DNA from: Franconibacter pulveris DSM 19144
Lineage (GTDB): Bacteria > Pseudomonadota > Gammaproteobacteria > Enterobacterales > Enterobacteriaceae
Assembly: GCA_000621185.1 (NCBI GenBank)
Contig: KK211223.1
Span: 80,757 to 144,756, forward strand
Reading direction: 5' to 3'
DNA length: 64,000 nt
Under the pieces are notes generated by a model that ran no database searches, was not told the DNA's origin, and saw only the letters and a program-made list of their open reading frames with translations. The translations under genes and the position numbers were made by a program. Each line of letters opens with the position of its first letter. The stretch's first letter is position 1. Of the stretch, positions 1 to 11,116 are shown piece after piece.

Positions 1-1548
<1,548 letters not shown>

Positions 1549-1698
1549 CACAGCATCTCCAGAAGTAATCCCCTTGGTCCTTCCTGCCGCATGTTCCGGC
1601 ATGTCGGTCCTCCGCGCGTGGCGAGGAGGCGCTCGCTCGCCGCCTTCCTGCGACAGCAACTTCTTCAGGGAGGGCAAGGTACAGGTTGATAGTTATCT

Positions 1699-1720
1699 CC
1701 TCTCCCCGGTCGGGGAGAGG
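1699..1720. repeat. Perfect 22-bp palindrome between acs and yjcH
   Basis: Ten-base arms (CCTCTCCCCG) flank a GT centre in the 187-bp gap between acs and yjcH, a few bases after the acs stop. There is no T-run, so an mRNA-stabilising or REP-like element is more likely than a strong terminator. A related hairpin with the CTCTCCC/GGGAGAG core lies at 9065-9091. Confidence 0.6.
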
Positions 1721-1735
1721 CGTTAAGGTAAGAGG

Positions 1736-3694
1736 TTATGACGGCATGGCGATGGACTGCTTCTCTTCGAGCAGTTTTTCCACCACGCCCGGGTCGGCAA
1801 GCGTAGAGGTATCGCCAAAGTTGCTGGTATCGCCTGCGGCAATCTTGCGCAAAATGCGGCGCATGATTTTGCCTGAGCGGGTTTTCGGCAGCGAGTCGGT
1901 CCAGTGCAGTACGTCCGGCGTGGCAAGCGGGCCTATCTCTTTACGCACCCAGTTACGCACCTCGGCATAAAGCTCGGGCGTCGGCTCTTCGCCATGGTTC
2001 AGCGTGACGTAGGCGTAAATCGCCTGGCCTTTGATGCTGTGCGGAATGCCCACCACCGCCGCTTCGGCGATTTTCGGATGCGAGACCAGCGCCGACTCAA
2101 TCTCAGCGGTGCCGAGACGGTGGCCGGAGACGTTCAGCACGTCATCCACGCGGCCGGTTATCCAGTAATAGCCATCTTCATCGCGACGCGCGCCGTCGCC
2201 GCTGAAGTACATGTTCTTGAAGGTGGAAAAGTAGGTTTGCTCGAAACGCTCGTGGTCGCCGAACAGGGTGCGCGCCTGGCCTGGCCAGGAGTCGGTGATA
2301 ACCAGGTTGCCTTCGGTCGCGCCCGAAAGCGGGTTGCCTTCGTTATCCACCAGCGCGGGTTTGACGCCGAAGAAAGGACGCGTGGCGGAACCTGCTTTCA
2401 GCTCAATGGCGCCGGGCAGCGGGGTTATCATAAAGCCGCCGGTTTCGGTCTGCCACCAGGTATCCATCACCGGGCATTTCTCGTTGCCTATCTTCTTCCA
2501 GTACCACTCCCAGGCTTCCGGGTTAATCGGCTCGCCTACCGACCCCAGAATGCGAAGCGATGAACGGTCGGTGCCGTCGATGGCTTTATCCCCTTCGGCC
2601 ATGAGCGCGCGAATGGCGGTCGGCGCGGTGTAGAGGATGTTCACTTTATGCTTATCCACCACCTGCGCCATGCGGTTTGGCGCAGGCCAGTTCGGCACCC
2701 CTTCAAACATCAGCGTGGTGGCGCCGCAGGCGAGCGGGCCGTAGAGCAGGTAGCTGTGGCCGGTAACCCAGCCGATATCTGCGGTGCACCAGTAAATGTC
2801 GCCCGGATGGTAGTCGAAGACATATTTAAACGTGGTGGCCGCGTACACCAGGTAGCCGCCGGTGGTATGCAGCACCCCTTTCGGTTTGCCGGTCGAGCCG
2901 GAGGTGTAAAGAATAAAAAGCGGATCTTCAGCGTTCATTTCCACCGGCTGATGGTGGGCGCTGGCCTTTTCCACCCGCTCGTTCCACCAGAGGTCGCGCC
3001 CTTCCTGCCAGTCAATCTTGCCACCGGTGCGCTTGAGCACGATGACATGCTCAACGCTTGTCACGCCCGGGTTTTTCAGCGCGTCGTCGACGTTTTTCTT
3101 CAGCGGAATGGTGCGTCCTGCGCGAATGCCTTCATCGGCGGTGATAACCAGCCGTGAGCTTGAATCGATAATGCGTCCCGCCACCGCTTCCGGCGAAAAG
3201 CCGCCGAAAATCACTGAATGCACGGCGCCGATGCGCGCGCAGGCGAGCATCGCCACGGCGGCTTCCGGCACCATCGGCATATAAATGGCGACCACGTCGC
3301 CTTTTTTGATGCCGAGATCGGTGAGCGTATTGGCGAAGCGGCAGACGTCGCGATGCAGTTCCCGGTAGGTAATGGTTTTGCTCTGGCTGGCGTCATCGCC
3401 TTCCCAGATGATGGCGGTTCGATCGCCGTGGTCATGCAAATGTCTGTCGAGGCAGTTGGCCGCCAGATTCAGCGTGCCGTCTTCATACCATTTGATAGCG
3501 ATATTGCCGGGCGCGAAAGAGGTGTTTTTTACCCGTTCGTAGGGCTTGATCCAGTCGAGGATTTTGCCCTGTTCGCCCCAGAAAGCGTCAGGATCGTGAA
3601 CAGATTGCTGATAATAAGCTTCATACTGCTCCGGATTAATCAGGCAACGTTCCGCAATATTTGCGGGAATAGGGTGTTTATGAATTTGGCTCAT
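1736..3694 (-). CDS. acs: Acetyl-CoA synthetase (AMP-forming)
   Basis: Acs activates acetate with ATP and CoA to acetyl-CoA through an acetyl-AMP intermediate, the high-affinity acetate scavenging route in the cytoplasm. The 652-residue protein has the AMP-binding P-loop signature [10 protein letters not shown] and, near the C-terminus, [11 protein letters not shown], whose SGK lysine is the one acetylated to inactivate Acs in related bacteria. The start giving [16 protein letters not shown] is chosen because it matches the E. coli length and has an AAGGAG-type ribosome site. The longer frame adds 14 unsupported residues. It leads the acs-yjcH-actP operon and is divergent from gltP. Confidence 0.98.
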   Translation of the reverse strand: MSQIHKHPIPANIAERCLINPEQYEAYYQQSVHDPDAFWGEQGKILDWIKPYERVKNTSFAPGNIAIKWYEDGTLNLAANCLDRHLHDHGDRTAIIWEGDDASQSKTITYRELHRDVCRFANTLTDLGIKKGDVVAIYMPMVPEAAVAMLACARIGAVHSVIFGGFSPEAVAGRIIDSSSRLVITADEGIRAGRTIPLKKNVDDALKNPGVTSVEHVIVLKRTGGKIDWQEGRDLWWNERVEKASAHHQPVEMNAEDPLFILYTSGSTGKPKGVLHTTGGYLVYAATTFKYVFDYHPGDIYWCTADIGWVTGHSYLLYGPLACGATTLMFEGVPNWPAPNRMAQVVDKHKVNILYTAPTAIRALMAEGDKAIDGTDRSSLRILGSVGEPINPEAWEWYWKKIGNEKCPVMDTWWQTETGGFMITPLPGAIELKAGSATRPFFGVKPALVDNEGNPLSGATEGNLVITDSWPGQARTLFGDHERFEQTYFSTFKNMYFSGDGARRDEDGYYWITGRVDDVLNVSGHRLGTAEIESALVSHPKIAEAAVVGIPHSIKGQAIYAYVTLNHGEEPTPELYAEVRNWVRKEIGPLATPDVLHWTDSLPKTRSGKIMRRILRKIAAGDTSNFGDTSTLADPGVVEKLLEEKQSIAMPS

Positions 3695-4120
3695 GGCTTT
3701 TTTTCTCCTTGAAGATGTTAATGATATGTCACGCAAAAGTTAATTGTAGGGCCGCGGCCTGCTTTGTTTATTATTTGGGCGACAGATCACGCAAAGTTTT
3801 CTCTGTATGAAAATTCAGCAAACGAATCTTTGGAGGAAAATAATTCATAAGAATGATTATTTAATTGAGGTGATATTTTATGCTTTTAATAACAGTAGGT
3901 TATGCAAACAAACTGCCACAAACTCGGTGTTAATCGCGAATTTTCAGTGAATAAGACTGTTCTGGAAGGGTTGCGCAGCATGCCGTGCAAGTGGTACTGA
4001 TTAAACGCGTTAAAAAACCCCACATCATCACCCAACGTTTGTCATACCCCTTTCAGTTTGTGACGTTCTCATACGGGCACGCATGGGAATGGCGCTTTTG
4101 ATTCAGGAAGTGTAGTCGTT
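3695..4120. promoter_or_regulatory. acs / gltP divergent intergenic region
   Basis: This 426-bp non-coding gap separates two divergent genes and should carry both promoters. It is more AT-rich than the genes. In E. coli acs is activated by CRP, and half-sites such as TTTGTGACG near 4057-4065 and GCGTGATCTG (minus strand) near 3785-3795 can be seen. No full CRP palindrome was found by eye. No ORF or RNA gene was recognised. Confidence 0.5.
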
Positions 4121-5434
4121 ATGAAAAACAGTAAAGTCAGCCTGGCCTGGCAAATTCTGCTGGCCCTGGTGCTGGGTATTCTTCTGGGCAGTTTCCTTCA
4201 CTATCAAACCGATAGCCGTGAATGGCTGGTGGCGAATCTGCTTTCTCCCGCCGGGGATATCTTTATCCACCTCATTAAAATGATCGTGGTGCCGATTGTT
4301 ATCTCCACCCTGGTTGTCGGCATCGCCGGCGTAGGCGATGCGAAGCAGTTAGGACGCATCGGCGCCAAGACCATCATCTATTTTGAAATCATCACTACGG
4401 TTGCGATCGTGCTGGGCATTACGCTTGCGAACGTCTTCCAGCCAGGTAGCGGCATCGATATGTCGCAGCTCGCGGCAGTGGATATTTCAAAATATCAGCA
4501 CACCACCGAAGAGGTGCAGAGCCATGCGCACGGGCTGATGGGCACCATCCTGTCGCTGGTGCCGACCAATATCTTCGCCTCTATGGCGAAGGGCGATATG
4601 CTGCCGATCATCTTCTTCTCGGTACTGTTTGGCCTGGGCCTCTCTTCGCTGCCCGCGACGCACCGCGAACCGCTGGTGACCGTCTTCCGCTCGGTTTCCG
4701 AAACCATGTTTAAAGTCACCCACATGGTGATGCGCTATGCGCCGGTGGGGGTGTTTGCGCTTATCTCTGTTACGGTGGCGAACTTCGGTTTCGCTTCGCT
4801 GTGGCCGCTCGCGAAGCTGGTTATCCTGGTCTACGTCGCCATTCTGTTCTTCGCGCTGGTGGTGCTGGGCGCGGTGGCGAGAATGTGCGGGCTGCGCGTG
4901 TGGACGCTTATCCGCATTCTCAAAGATGAGCTGATTCTGGCTTACTCCACCGCCAGCTCCGAGAGCGTGCTGCCGCGCATCATCGAGAAGATGGAAGCCT
5001 ACGGTGCGCCTGCTTCTATCACCAGCTTCGTGGTGCCGACCGGCTACTCGTTCAACCTCGACGGCTCTACGCTCTATCAGAGCATCGCGGCTATTTTTAT
5101 CGCTCAGCTCTACGGCATCGATCTGTCGCTGGGGCAGGAGATAATCCTGGTGCTGACGCTGATGGTGACCTCCAAGGGCATCGCGGGCGTGCCGGGCGTC
5201 TCCTTCGTCGTGCTGCTGGCGACGCTTGGCAGCGTGGGCATTCCGCTGGAAGGCCTGGCATTTATTGCAGGCGTCGACCGCATCCTCGACATGGCGCGCA
5301 CCGCGCTGAACGTGGTGGGCAACGCGCTGGCGGTACTGGTTATCGCCAAGTGGGAACATAAGTTCGACCGTAAAAAGTCGCTCGCCTACGAGCGTGAAGT
5401 GCTCGGCAAGTTTGATAAAACCGCCAGCCACTAA
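4121..5434 (+). CDS. gltP: Glutamate/aspartate:proton symporter GltP
   Basis: This is a dicarboxylate/amino acid:cation symporter (DAACS/EAAT fold) of 437 residues that imports L-glutamate and L-aspartate with protons. The family hallmarks are present: the serine-rich motif TASSESVLPR in re-entrant loop HP1, GYSFNLDGSTLY in transmembrane helix 7, and KGIAGVPGVSFVVL in loop HP2. Near full-length similarity to E. coli GltP is recalled. The gene is monocistronic, divergent from acs, and ends at a strong terminator. Confidence 0.97.
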   Translation: MKNSKVSLAWQILLALVLGILLGSFLHYQTDSREWLVANLLSPAGDIFIHLIKMIVVPIVISTLVVGIAGVGDAKQLGRIGAKTIIYFEIITTVAIVLGITLANVFQPGSGIDMSQLAAVDISKYQHTTEEVQSHAHGLMGTILSLVPTNIFASMAKGDMLPIIFFSVLFGLGLSSLPATHREPLVTVFRSVSETMFKVTHMVMRYAPVGVFALISVTVANFGFASLWPLAKLVILVYVAILFFALVVLGAVARMCGLRVWTLIRILKDELILAYSTASSESVLPRIIEKMEAYGAPASITSFVVPTGYSFNLDGSTLYQSIAAIFIAQLYGIDLSLGQEIILVLTLMVTSKGIAGVPGVSFVVLLATLGSVGIPLEGLAFIAGVDRILDMARTALNVVGNALAVLVIAKWEHKFDRKKSLAYEREVLGKFDKTASH

Positions 5435-5439
5435 CCGTA

Positions 5440-5463
5440 AACCCCGCTTCGGCGGGGTTTTTT
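5440..5463 (+). terminator. Rho-independent terminator after gltP
   Basis: An ACCCCGC/GCGGGGT stem with a TTCG tetraloop is followed directly by a run of six T, six bases after the gltP stop. Confidence 0.92.
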
Positions 5464-5602
5464 ATGCGAGTCCTTTCACACCCTGGCTCTCCTGCCTGTG
5501 ACGCGGCTTACACTTCCCGCATCCGGCTGGAAGAATTCATCCTCACCGCCGCTGTCATCGCTCACACTCTTTGCAGGATAATGTTTCCCGGCGGAGAGAA
5601 CG

Positions 5603-6334
5603 ATGAAACCTGCCATCATGGTGGTGGACGACGACCCGGCGATTTGCGAACTGTTAAACGATGTTTTCAGCGAGCATGTTTTTGAGGTCTGTTTGTGTCA
5701 CAACGGCGGCGATGCCCTGCGCCTTGCGCAGACAAGAACGGATATCGCGCTTATTTTGCTGGATATGATGCTGCCCGATATCAACGGCCTGCTGGTGCTG
5801 CAACAGCTTCAACGCCAGCGTCCTGCGCTGCCGGTGATTATGTTGACTGGCCTTGGCAGCGAATCGGACGTTGTCGTAGGGCTTGAAATGGGCGCCGATG
5901 ATTACATCGCTAAACCTTTTAATCCTCGGGTCGTTGTGGCGCGCGTAAAAGCCGTGTTGCGCCGCACCGGCGTACTGCAAACCGAGTCGACGACGGCGCG
6001 AACCAGCGGCATGCATTTCAACGGCTGGTGTCTTGATACCGACCGCTGCCTGCTCATCAACCCGCAGCAACAGGCCGTGACGCTGACGCAGGGCGAGTAT
6101 GGCCTGCTGCTGGCGCTGATGCAGAACGCAAGGCGCGTGCTTAGCCGTGAGCGGTTGCTGGAGTTGACCCACAGCGAAAGCCTTGAGGTGTTCGATCGCA
6201 CCATTGATGTGTTGGTGATGCGCCTGCGCCGCAAAATCGAGAGCAACCCGCATCAGCCTTCGCTCATTCGCACCATTCGCGGGCTGGGATATGTCTTTGC
6301 CGCCGACGTGACGCAAACCGAGCATGCGGCCTGA
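5603..6334 (+). CDS. OmpR/PhoB-family response regulator flanking a sugar locus
   Basis: This 243-residue DNA-binding response regulator has an N-terminal receiver domain with acidic pocket DDD at 9-11, phosphoacceptor D54 in LLDMMLPD, and a KPF lysine near 104. The C-terminal half is a winged helix of the OmpR/PhoB type (about 145-235, ending IRTIRGLGYVF). A GGAGAG ribosome site precedes the ATG. It lies at one end of a sugar uptake and catabolism cluster whose other end carries the hybrid sensor kinase at 12816-15362. The inferred role is sugar-responsive control of the intervening genes. The specific inducer is not known from sequence. Confidence 0.88.
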   Translation: MKPAIMVVDDDPAICELLNDVFSEHVFEVCLCHNGGDALRLAQTRTDIALILLDMMLPDINGLLVLQQLQRQRPALPVIMLTGLGSESDVVVGLEMGADDYIAKPFNPRVVVARVKAVLRRTGVLQTESTTARTSGMHFNGWCLDTDRCLLINPQQQAVTLTQGEYGLLLALMQNARRVLSRERLLELTHSESLEVFDRTIDVLVMRLRRKIESNPHQPSLIRTIRGLGYVFAADVTQTEHAA

Positions 6335-6434
6335 ACCTGGGGTCGCTACGTTCGCATCACCGTAGCGCGCCGGGTAGGGGCGCTATTGCTGGCGTACAGA
6401 GCGGGCAACGCCAGGAAAGCAACGGCGCGCTGAT

Positions 6435-7442
6435 TTAACCCGCCTCGCGCATAAACGTCGTTAATTCTTCCAGCGTTTTGGCGCCGTCAATGGCATTGGC
6501 GCAAAGTAAACTGGCGCGCGCGCAGGCATGGGCGAGTTTAATGCTTTCGGTAAGCGGCCAGCGCTCGTGACAGCCGTAAAGCAGGCCCGCGCAAAAGGCG
6601 TCGCCCGCGCCGACGCTGCCGACAATTTCCGCTTTCGCCAGCTGCCAGGAGGGCACCCACACCCCTTCGCCGCCAGCCTCTATGCCCCAGGCGCCTTCCG
6701 GGCAGTGGATAACCACCCGCTGGCGCACCCCTTCGGCCAGCAGGCGGCTGGCGGCCGTGGCGATATTTTCCGTATGCGGCGCGCCGTCGGGATGCCGCAC
6801 CGGCAAGCCGCTGAACTCACCCGCTTCAAGCTCGTTGATGATGAGATAATCAAGCCAGCGCAGCGCAGGCATCACCAGCGGCTGATAGCGCGGGTCGCCC
6901 TGGCGCGAGACCAGGTCGAGCGACGTTTCATACCCTTGCTGCTGCATTTGCGCCAGCAGCCTGGCGCTGCGCGTGCCGTACCTGTCGTCCGGCAGGTCGA
7001 GGCTGTCGAGCAGCAGCAGATAGCCGAGATGGAAAATCCGCATGGTGGGGTTGAGCCGGTCGAAGGCGGGCAGATCGAGCAGCCGGTTGGCGCCGGGTAA
7101 ATGGAAAAAGGTACGTTGTCCATCCGGCGTGGTCATAACCTGCGACATTGACGTGGGCGCGAAGGCGGTACGACGCACATGCTGACGATTGATGTGATAC
7201 TGCTCCAGCATCGCCATAATATAGTCGCCATCGACATCTTCCCCGGTCAGCCCCACCGCCTGAAGCGGCAGGCCCACGTGCAGTTTAGCGAGCGTCAGCA
7301 GCACGTTGAGCGGTGCGCCGCCGGTGGCGCGTTCGCTGTGGGTTATCTCCGCAAGCCAGCCCGGTTGCGGCCAGGCGTTAATCTGATGGACATGGTCGAC
7401 CAGCATATTGCCCGCTGCGATAATGCCTCTGCGCTCGCTCAT
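6435..7442 (-). CDS. PfkB-family sugar kinase of the lyxose locus
   Basis: This ribokinase-type carbohydrate kinase has 335 residues. The N-terminal glycine-rich substrate motif (ATGGAPLN, about 40-47) and the C-terminal GSVGAGDAFCAG signature are present, with the catalytic base at D281. It is the last gene of the minus-strand cluster, nine bases after the aldolase, with a GAGGAG ribosome site. Given the isomerase and class II aldolase upstream, it probably phosphorylates the ketose made by the isomerase (D-xylulose or D-fructose) before aldol cleavage. Substrate and position of phosphorylation are inferred. It converges on the response regulator gene. Confidence 0.85.
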   Translation of the reverse strand: MSERRGIIAAGNMLVDHVHQINAWPQPGWLAEITHSERATGGAPLNVLLTLAKLHVGLPLQAVGLTGEDVDGDYIMAMLEQYHINRQHVRRTAFAPTSMSQVMTTPDGQRTFFHLPGANRLLDLPAFDRLNPTMRIFHLGYLLLLDSLDLPDDRYGTRSARLLAQMQQQGYETSLDLVSRQGDPRYQPLVMPALRWLDYLIINELEAGEFSGLPVRHPDGAPHTENIATAASRLLAEGVRQRVVIHCPEGAWGIEAGGEGVWVPSWQLAKAEIVGSVGAGDAFCAGLLYGCHERWPLTESIKLAHACARASLLCANAIDGAKTLEELTTFMREAG

Positions 7443-7451
7443 ACCGCCTCC

Positions 7452-8312
7452 TCACGCTTTGCCGCTGCTGCCAAAGATGCGCATCTGTTGCGCCACGACG
7501 TCGGTAATCGCCTCCTCGATGCCAACCAGCAGTTCTGCGAATTCGTCATAAATCGCCCGGCGGTTCGTCATCCGCTGTTCTGTGGCGCCCAGCGCCGCCT
7601 GCGACATGCCGGTATAAAAGTTGATTTTGTGAATGCCAAGGCGGATGGCGTTGCGAAAATCGTCGTCGCTGATGCCGGAGCCGCCGTGCAACACCAGCGG
7701 CAGGCCGGTTTGCTGGCGAATGGCGGAAAGCCTGTCGAAATCAAGCTTCGGTTCGCCTTTATATTTGCCGTGTGCGTTGCCAATGGCGACGGCCAGCGCA
7801 TCGATGCCGGTACGGTCGACAAAATCCCGCGCTATCGCCGGGTCAGTGAACTTCGCCTCATCCGCTTCGCCATAGAGCGCGCCGCCTTCATCGCCGCCCA
7901 CCGCCCCCAGCTCCGCTTCTACCGAAACGCCCACCGCATGGCACATTTTCACCACCTCGCGGGTCTGGCGGACGTTTTCTTCATACTCAAGCGCAGAGCC
8001 GTCAAACATCACCGAGCTAAAGCCAAGCCTTAGCGCCTGCACAACCGCCTCGAAGTGCAGCCCATGGTCGAGATTCAGCACCACAGGAAGAGTATGGCGC
8101 GCCGCCTCAAATTTCACCGCCTCCACCAGCGAGGGGAGGGAGAGATATTTAAAGTGCACCTCGGCGATGTTGATAATAAAAGGCGAATTTTCCTGGCGGG
8201 CGGCGGCGAACAGCGCGCGCAAGAAATGGCTGTCGAGCACGTTGAACGCGCCGAGCGCATAGCCGTGCTTACGGGCGTGCGCCAGCCCGTCGGCGAGAGA
8301 AATCAGCGCCAT
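7452..8312 (-). CDS. Class II (zinc) ketose-phosphate aldolase
   Basis: This 286-residue class II fructose-bisphosphate/tagatose-bisphosphate-type aldolase resembles GatY, KbaY and FbaA. The catalytic Asp and first zinc ligand are D82-H83 (NLDHG). Further metal ligands are H181 (GNAHG) and H209 (LHGGSG), with E134 in VEAELG. It cleaves a ketose phosphate to DHAP and an aldehyde. In this operon the ketose-1-phosphate of the neighbouring kinase is the likely substrate (glycolaldehyde or glyceraldehyde as second product), which is an inference. The gene starts twelve bases after the isomerase stop. Confidence 0.88.
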   Translation of the reverse strand: MALISLADGLAHARKHGYALGAFNVLDSHFLRALFAAARQENSPFIINIAEVHFKYLSLPSLVEAVKFEAARHTLPVVLNLDHGLHFEAVVQALRLGFSSVMFDGSALEYEENVRQTREVVKMCHAVGVSVEAELGAVGGDEGGALYGEADEAKFTDPAIARDFVDRTGIDALAVAIGNAHGKYKGEPKLDFDRLSAIRQQTGLPLVLHGGSGISDDDFRNAIRLGIHKINFYTGMSQAALGATEQRMTNRRAIYDEFAELLVGIEEAITDVVAQQMRIFGSSGKA

Positions 8313-8324
8313 TATCTTCTCCTG

Positions 8325-9008
8325 TTAGCGGTACGCGTCATATTCATTGCACAGCACGAGCTGCGCCGTTTCGTCTTCTTTTATGGTGTTAAAGCGCTCA
8401 AGCGGCTTTAAGAAGCGATTGTCGTGGTCGTCATCGTTGACCGAAGAGACTTCGCCCACCAGCACGTCGCCAAACCCCGCCTCGCCCCAGAAGCTGTGAT
8501 AAAGGCCTGGCGTCAGACAGATGCTTTCCCCTGGTGAAAGGCGCAACTGGCTGCCAGCGGCGTGCGTTTGTCTGCAACCGTCGATAACGACCGTTACGTC
8601 GCTGCCCGTGGTCTGCTCAAACTCGTCGCTGTTCCATAATTCGATGATTAAATTGCCGCCGCCGCGGTTGATAATGTCCTCGCGCTTGCGCCAGTGAAAA
8701 TGCATCGGCGTTAACTGGCCGTCGCGGACATGCATGATCTTCTCGGCGTAACATTTGGCGTAAGGCGCGCCATCCGGCGAACCGTTGCGAAGCGTGAACA
8801 GGGTCAGCCCCTGGGCGGCGAAATCGTTGCCGCCGAAGGCAGTCACGTCCCAGCCCAGCTTCAAATCGAACACTTCTCTCCAGGCGCTGGCGTCGAGCTG
8901 CTGCCATTTCGCCGGGCTGAAGCTGGCGAAGGGCGGCAGATGCACGTCATGCCGGGAGAAGAACTGTCGCGTATGGCCGAGAATTTCATTAATTTCGGAG
9001 CGTTTCAT
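8325..9008 (-). CDS. D-lyxose isomerase (cupin-fold, EcSI type)
   Basis: This is a 227-residue cupin sugar isomerase. The metal site is complete: H103 and H105 in MHFHWRKRED, E110, and H171 in LYHSFWGE. The same pattern is known from the structurally characterised sugar isomerase of E. coli O157:H7, which prefers D-lyxose (to D-xylulose) and also acts on D-mannose (to D-fructose). Length and residue numbering agree with that protein as I recall it. It follows the binding-protein gene after a 106-bp gap containing a hairpin, so it is probably co-transcribed with the importer. Confidence 0.88.
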   Translation of the reverse strand: MKRSEINEILGHTRQFFSRHDVHLPPFASFSPAKWQQLDASAWREVFDLKLGWDVTAFGGNDFAAQGLTLFTLRNGSPDGAPYAKCYAEKIMHVRDGQLTPMHFHWRKREDIINRGGGNLIIELWNSDEFEQTTGSDVTVVIDGCRQTHAAGSQLRLSPGESICLTPGLYHSFWGEAGFGDVLVGEVSSVNDDDHDNRFLKPLERFNTIKEDETAQLVLCNEYDAYR

Positions 9009-9064
9009 GCTTTCTCCCCTCAGTTAAGAGATGAAGAGCTGCGATGCTTTTCCCACTGGGCTAA

Positions 9065-9091
9065 CCCTCTCCCTGCGGCGGCGGGAGAGGG
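9065..9091. repeat. Hairpin between importer and catabolic genes
   Basis: CCCTCTCCC and GGGAGAGGG form a perfect nine-base stem around a nine-base loop in the gap between the binding-protein gene and the isomerase gene. There is no T-run. Placement after a periplasmic binding-protein gene resembles REP elements that protect upstream mRNA (as after malE), so that role is inferred. Its core matches the palindrome at 1699-1720. Confidence 0.6.
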
Positions 9092-9114
9092 AATAAGAGG
9101 GCAGCCGTCGGGCT

Positions 9115-10059
9115 TTATTTCACCGTCCAGCCCTTGTAGTTGCCGACATTGTTTTTATCGATCATCGTCACCGGGATCAGCACCGGCTCTTTCGGCGCGG
9201 GCTTGCCCTGCAGGATGTCGTAACCAATCTCCACCGCTTTGGCGGCCATCACCTGCGGGTCCTGCGCGGGGGTGGCGACAAACAGCGAGTTGCCGCGCTT
9301 AAGCGCCTCTTCCGCATCCGGCGATCCATCCACGCCCACGATAAAGAACTCGTTGCGCTGCGCCTGCTTCGCCGCCAGATCCGCGCCGATCGCCGTCGGG
9401 TCGTTGATAGCGAACACGCCGTCGATTTTCGGGTTCGCCGCCAGCAGGGAGGTCATGACTTCAAGGCCGCCCTCACGGCTGCCTTTGGCGTTCTGGTTCC
9501 AGGAAAGCACTTTGATATCCGGGTGCTTTTTGAATTCAGTCTGGCAGCCTTCGACGCGGTTCTGCACGGCGGAAACCGGCGGGCCGTTGATTATCACCAC
9601 ATCACCTTTGCCTTTCAGACGGTCGGTAATGTACTTACAGGCCATCTCGCCCGCCTGGGTGTTGTTGGAGGTGATGGTGGCGTCCGCCCCTTCGGCGGCG
9701 ACGTCCACCGCCACCACCACAATGCCCGCGTCTTTCGCGCGCTTCACCGCCGGGCCGATGCCTTTGGAATCGGCAGCGTTGAGGATAATCATGTCCACTT
9801 TCGCGGCGATGAAGTTATCGATTTGCGAGACCTGCTGGCCGAGATCGTAGCCGCTGGAGACCAGCGTCACTTTGACGTTATCTCCCGCCAGCTTGCGCGC
9901 TTCCATCTCCGCCCCTTTGGTGATCTGTACGAAGAAGGGGTTGGCGAGGTCGCCCACGGTGACGCCAATCGACTTCAGCTCTTTTGCTGCCTGGGCGAAC
10001 GGGCTGCTGGCAAGCAGCGCTCCGACGCACAGCGCGGTGACAAGAGGTTTCAAACGCAT
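9115..10059 (-). CDS. Ribose-type periplasmic sugar-binding protein
   Basis: This 314-residue substrate-binding protein of the ribose/galactose ABC family (peripla_BP_4) has a typical signal peptide at about 1-24 (MRLKPLVTALCVGALLASS, then FAQAA). The mature part begins with the IGVTVGDLANPFF strand, typical of RbsB relatives. The start is ATG 10059 with GAGGAGA upstream; a longer frame begins 13 codons earlier without support. It delivers the sugar to the permease and ATPase encoded upstream. Pentose, lyxose or a related sugar is inferred from the downstream isomerase. Confidence 0.9.
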   Translation of the reverse strand: MRLKPLVTALCVGALLASSPFAQAAKELKSIGVTVGDLANPFFVQITKGAEMEARKLAGDNVKVTLVSSGYDLGQQVSQIDNFIAAKVDMIILNAADSKGIGPAVKRAKDAGIVVVAVDVAAEGADATITSNNTQAGEMACKYITDRLKGKGDVVIINGPPVSAVQNRVEGCQTEFKKHPDIKVLSWNQNAKGSREGGLEVMTSLLAANPKIDGVFAINDPTAIGADLAAKQAQRNEFFIVGVDGSPDAEEALKRGNSLFVATPAQDPQVMAAKAVEIGYDILQGKPAPKEPVLIPVTMIDKNNVGNYKGWTVK

Positions 10060-10090
10060 GCTGTTCTCCTCAGTTCGTAGGGTGTTGTTG

Positions 10091-11116
10091 TTATGCATTT
10101 TGATGGTGACGGGTACGGTATTTGTCTATCAGCACCGCAATGATGATCACCGCCCCTTTGATCACCAGTTGCCAGAAGTAAGAGACGCCCATCAGCGTCA
10201 TGCCGTTGTTCAGGGTGGCGATAATCAGCGCGCCGACCAGCGTACCGGTGATGGTGCCGATGCCGCCGACAAAGCTGGTGCCGCCGAGTATGACCGCCGC
10301 GATGGCGTCCAGCTCATACCCCACGCCCAGGTTGCCGTTGGCGCTGTAAAGGCGCGAGGCGCTCATAAGCCCGCCAAGCCCGGAGAGCAGCCCGCTCATG
10401 CCATAGACGAAAAGCAGCACCAGCCAGACTTTAATACCGGTGAGGCGCGCGGCCTGCATGTTGCCGCCTACGGCATAGATATGCACGCCAAGCGTGGTGC
10501 GCCGCAGAATGAACCAGCAGACCGCGATGACCGCCAGCGCAATCACCACCAGCCAGGGAATAGGCCCAAGGTAGGCGTTGCCTATCCACTCGAAGCTGAT
10601 GCTGGAGTTGATTACCGTGGTGCCGTCCGCCAGCAGGTAGGCGGCGCCGCGCAGCGCGGTATAGGTGCCAAGAGTGACGATGAAAGGCGGTAGCCCGGCG
10701 AAGGCCACCAGCGCGCCGTTGAACAGGCCCAGCGCAAGGCCAAGCAGCAGCGCTGCCGGAACGGAAAGCATGGAAAGCTCCGGCATCAGCGACACCACCA
10801 TCGCCGCCACTGCCGTGGTGCCAAGAATAGAGCCGACGGAGAGATCGATGCCGCCCGTCAGGATGATGAAGGTCATGCCCGCCGCCAGCACGATGTTAAT
10901 CGACGCCTGGCGGGTAATATTCAGCAGGTTGCTTTCGGTAAAGAAATTAGGCGCAATAAAACCAAATACCGCCACAATCAGCACCAGTATCGGCAGAATG
11001 CCGACCGTTTGCGTGAGATCGCTGAACAGCATTTTTTTCGCCGAGGCGGATTTAACCGCCTCTCTGGTGGTGGAATTCACGGAGGCGTCCTTTTGCGTGG
11101 GGGAGAGTTTAGTCAT
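10091..11116 (-). CDS. Sugar ABC transporter permease (RbsC-like)
   Basis: This inner-membrane permease of 341 residues belongs to the BPD_transp_2 family. It is mostly hydrophobic, with the family signature GGIDLSVGS near residue 88 and [15 protein letters not shown] in the second half. A hydrophilic N-terminal tail of about 30 residues is longer than in RbsC. Its start overlaps the ATPase stop by eight bases, and the binding-protein start is 31 bases downstream, so the three form an importer operon. Confidence 0.92.
   Translation of the reverse strand: MTKLSPTQKDASVNSTTREAVKSASAKKMLFSDLTQTVGILPILVLIVAVFGFIAPNFFTESNLLNITRQASINIVLAAGMTFIILTGGIDLSVGSILGTTAVAAMVVSLMPELSMLSVPAALLLGLALGLFNGALVAFAGLPPFIVTLGTYTALRGAAYLLADGTTVINSSISFEWIGNAYLGPIPWLVVIALAVIAVCWFILRRTTLGVHIYAVGGNMQAARLTGIKVWLVLLFVYGMSGLLSGLGGLMSASRLYSANGNLGVGYELDAIAAVILGGTSFVGGIGTITGTLVGALIIATLNNGMTLMGVSYFWQLVIKGAVIIIAVLIDKYRTRHHQNA

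Noticed and set aside
3695..4120. Full CRP sites in the acs/gltP gap
   Set aside because: Only half-sites were found by eye; no palindrome good enough to annotate individually.
6335..6434. Terminator between the response regulator and the kinase gene
   Set aside because: CGCTACG/CGTAGCG and TTGC-GGCG inverted arms exist, but with no T-run on either strand, so no terminator is claimed.
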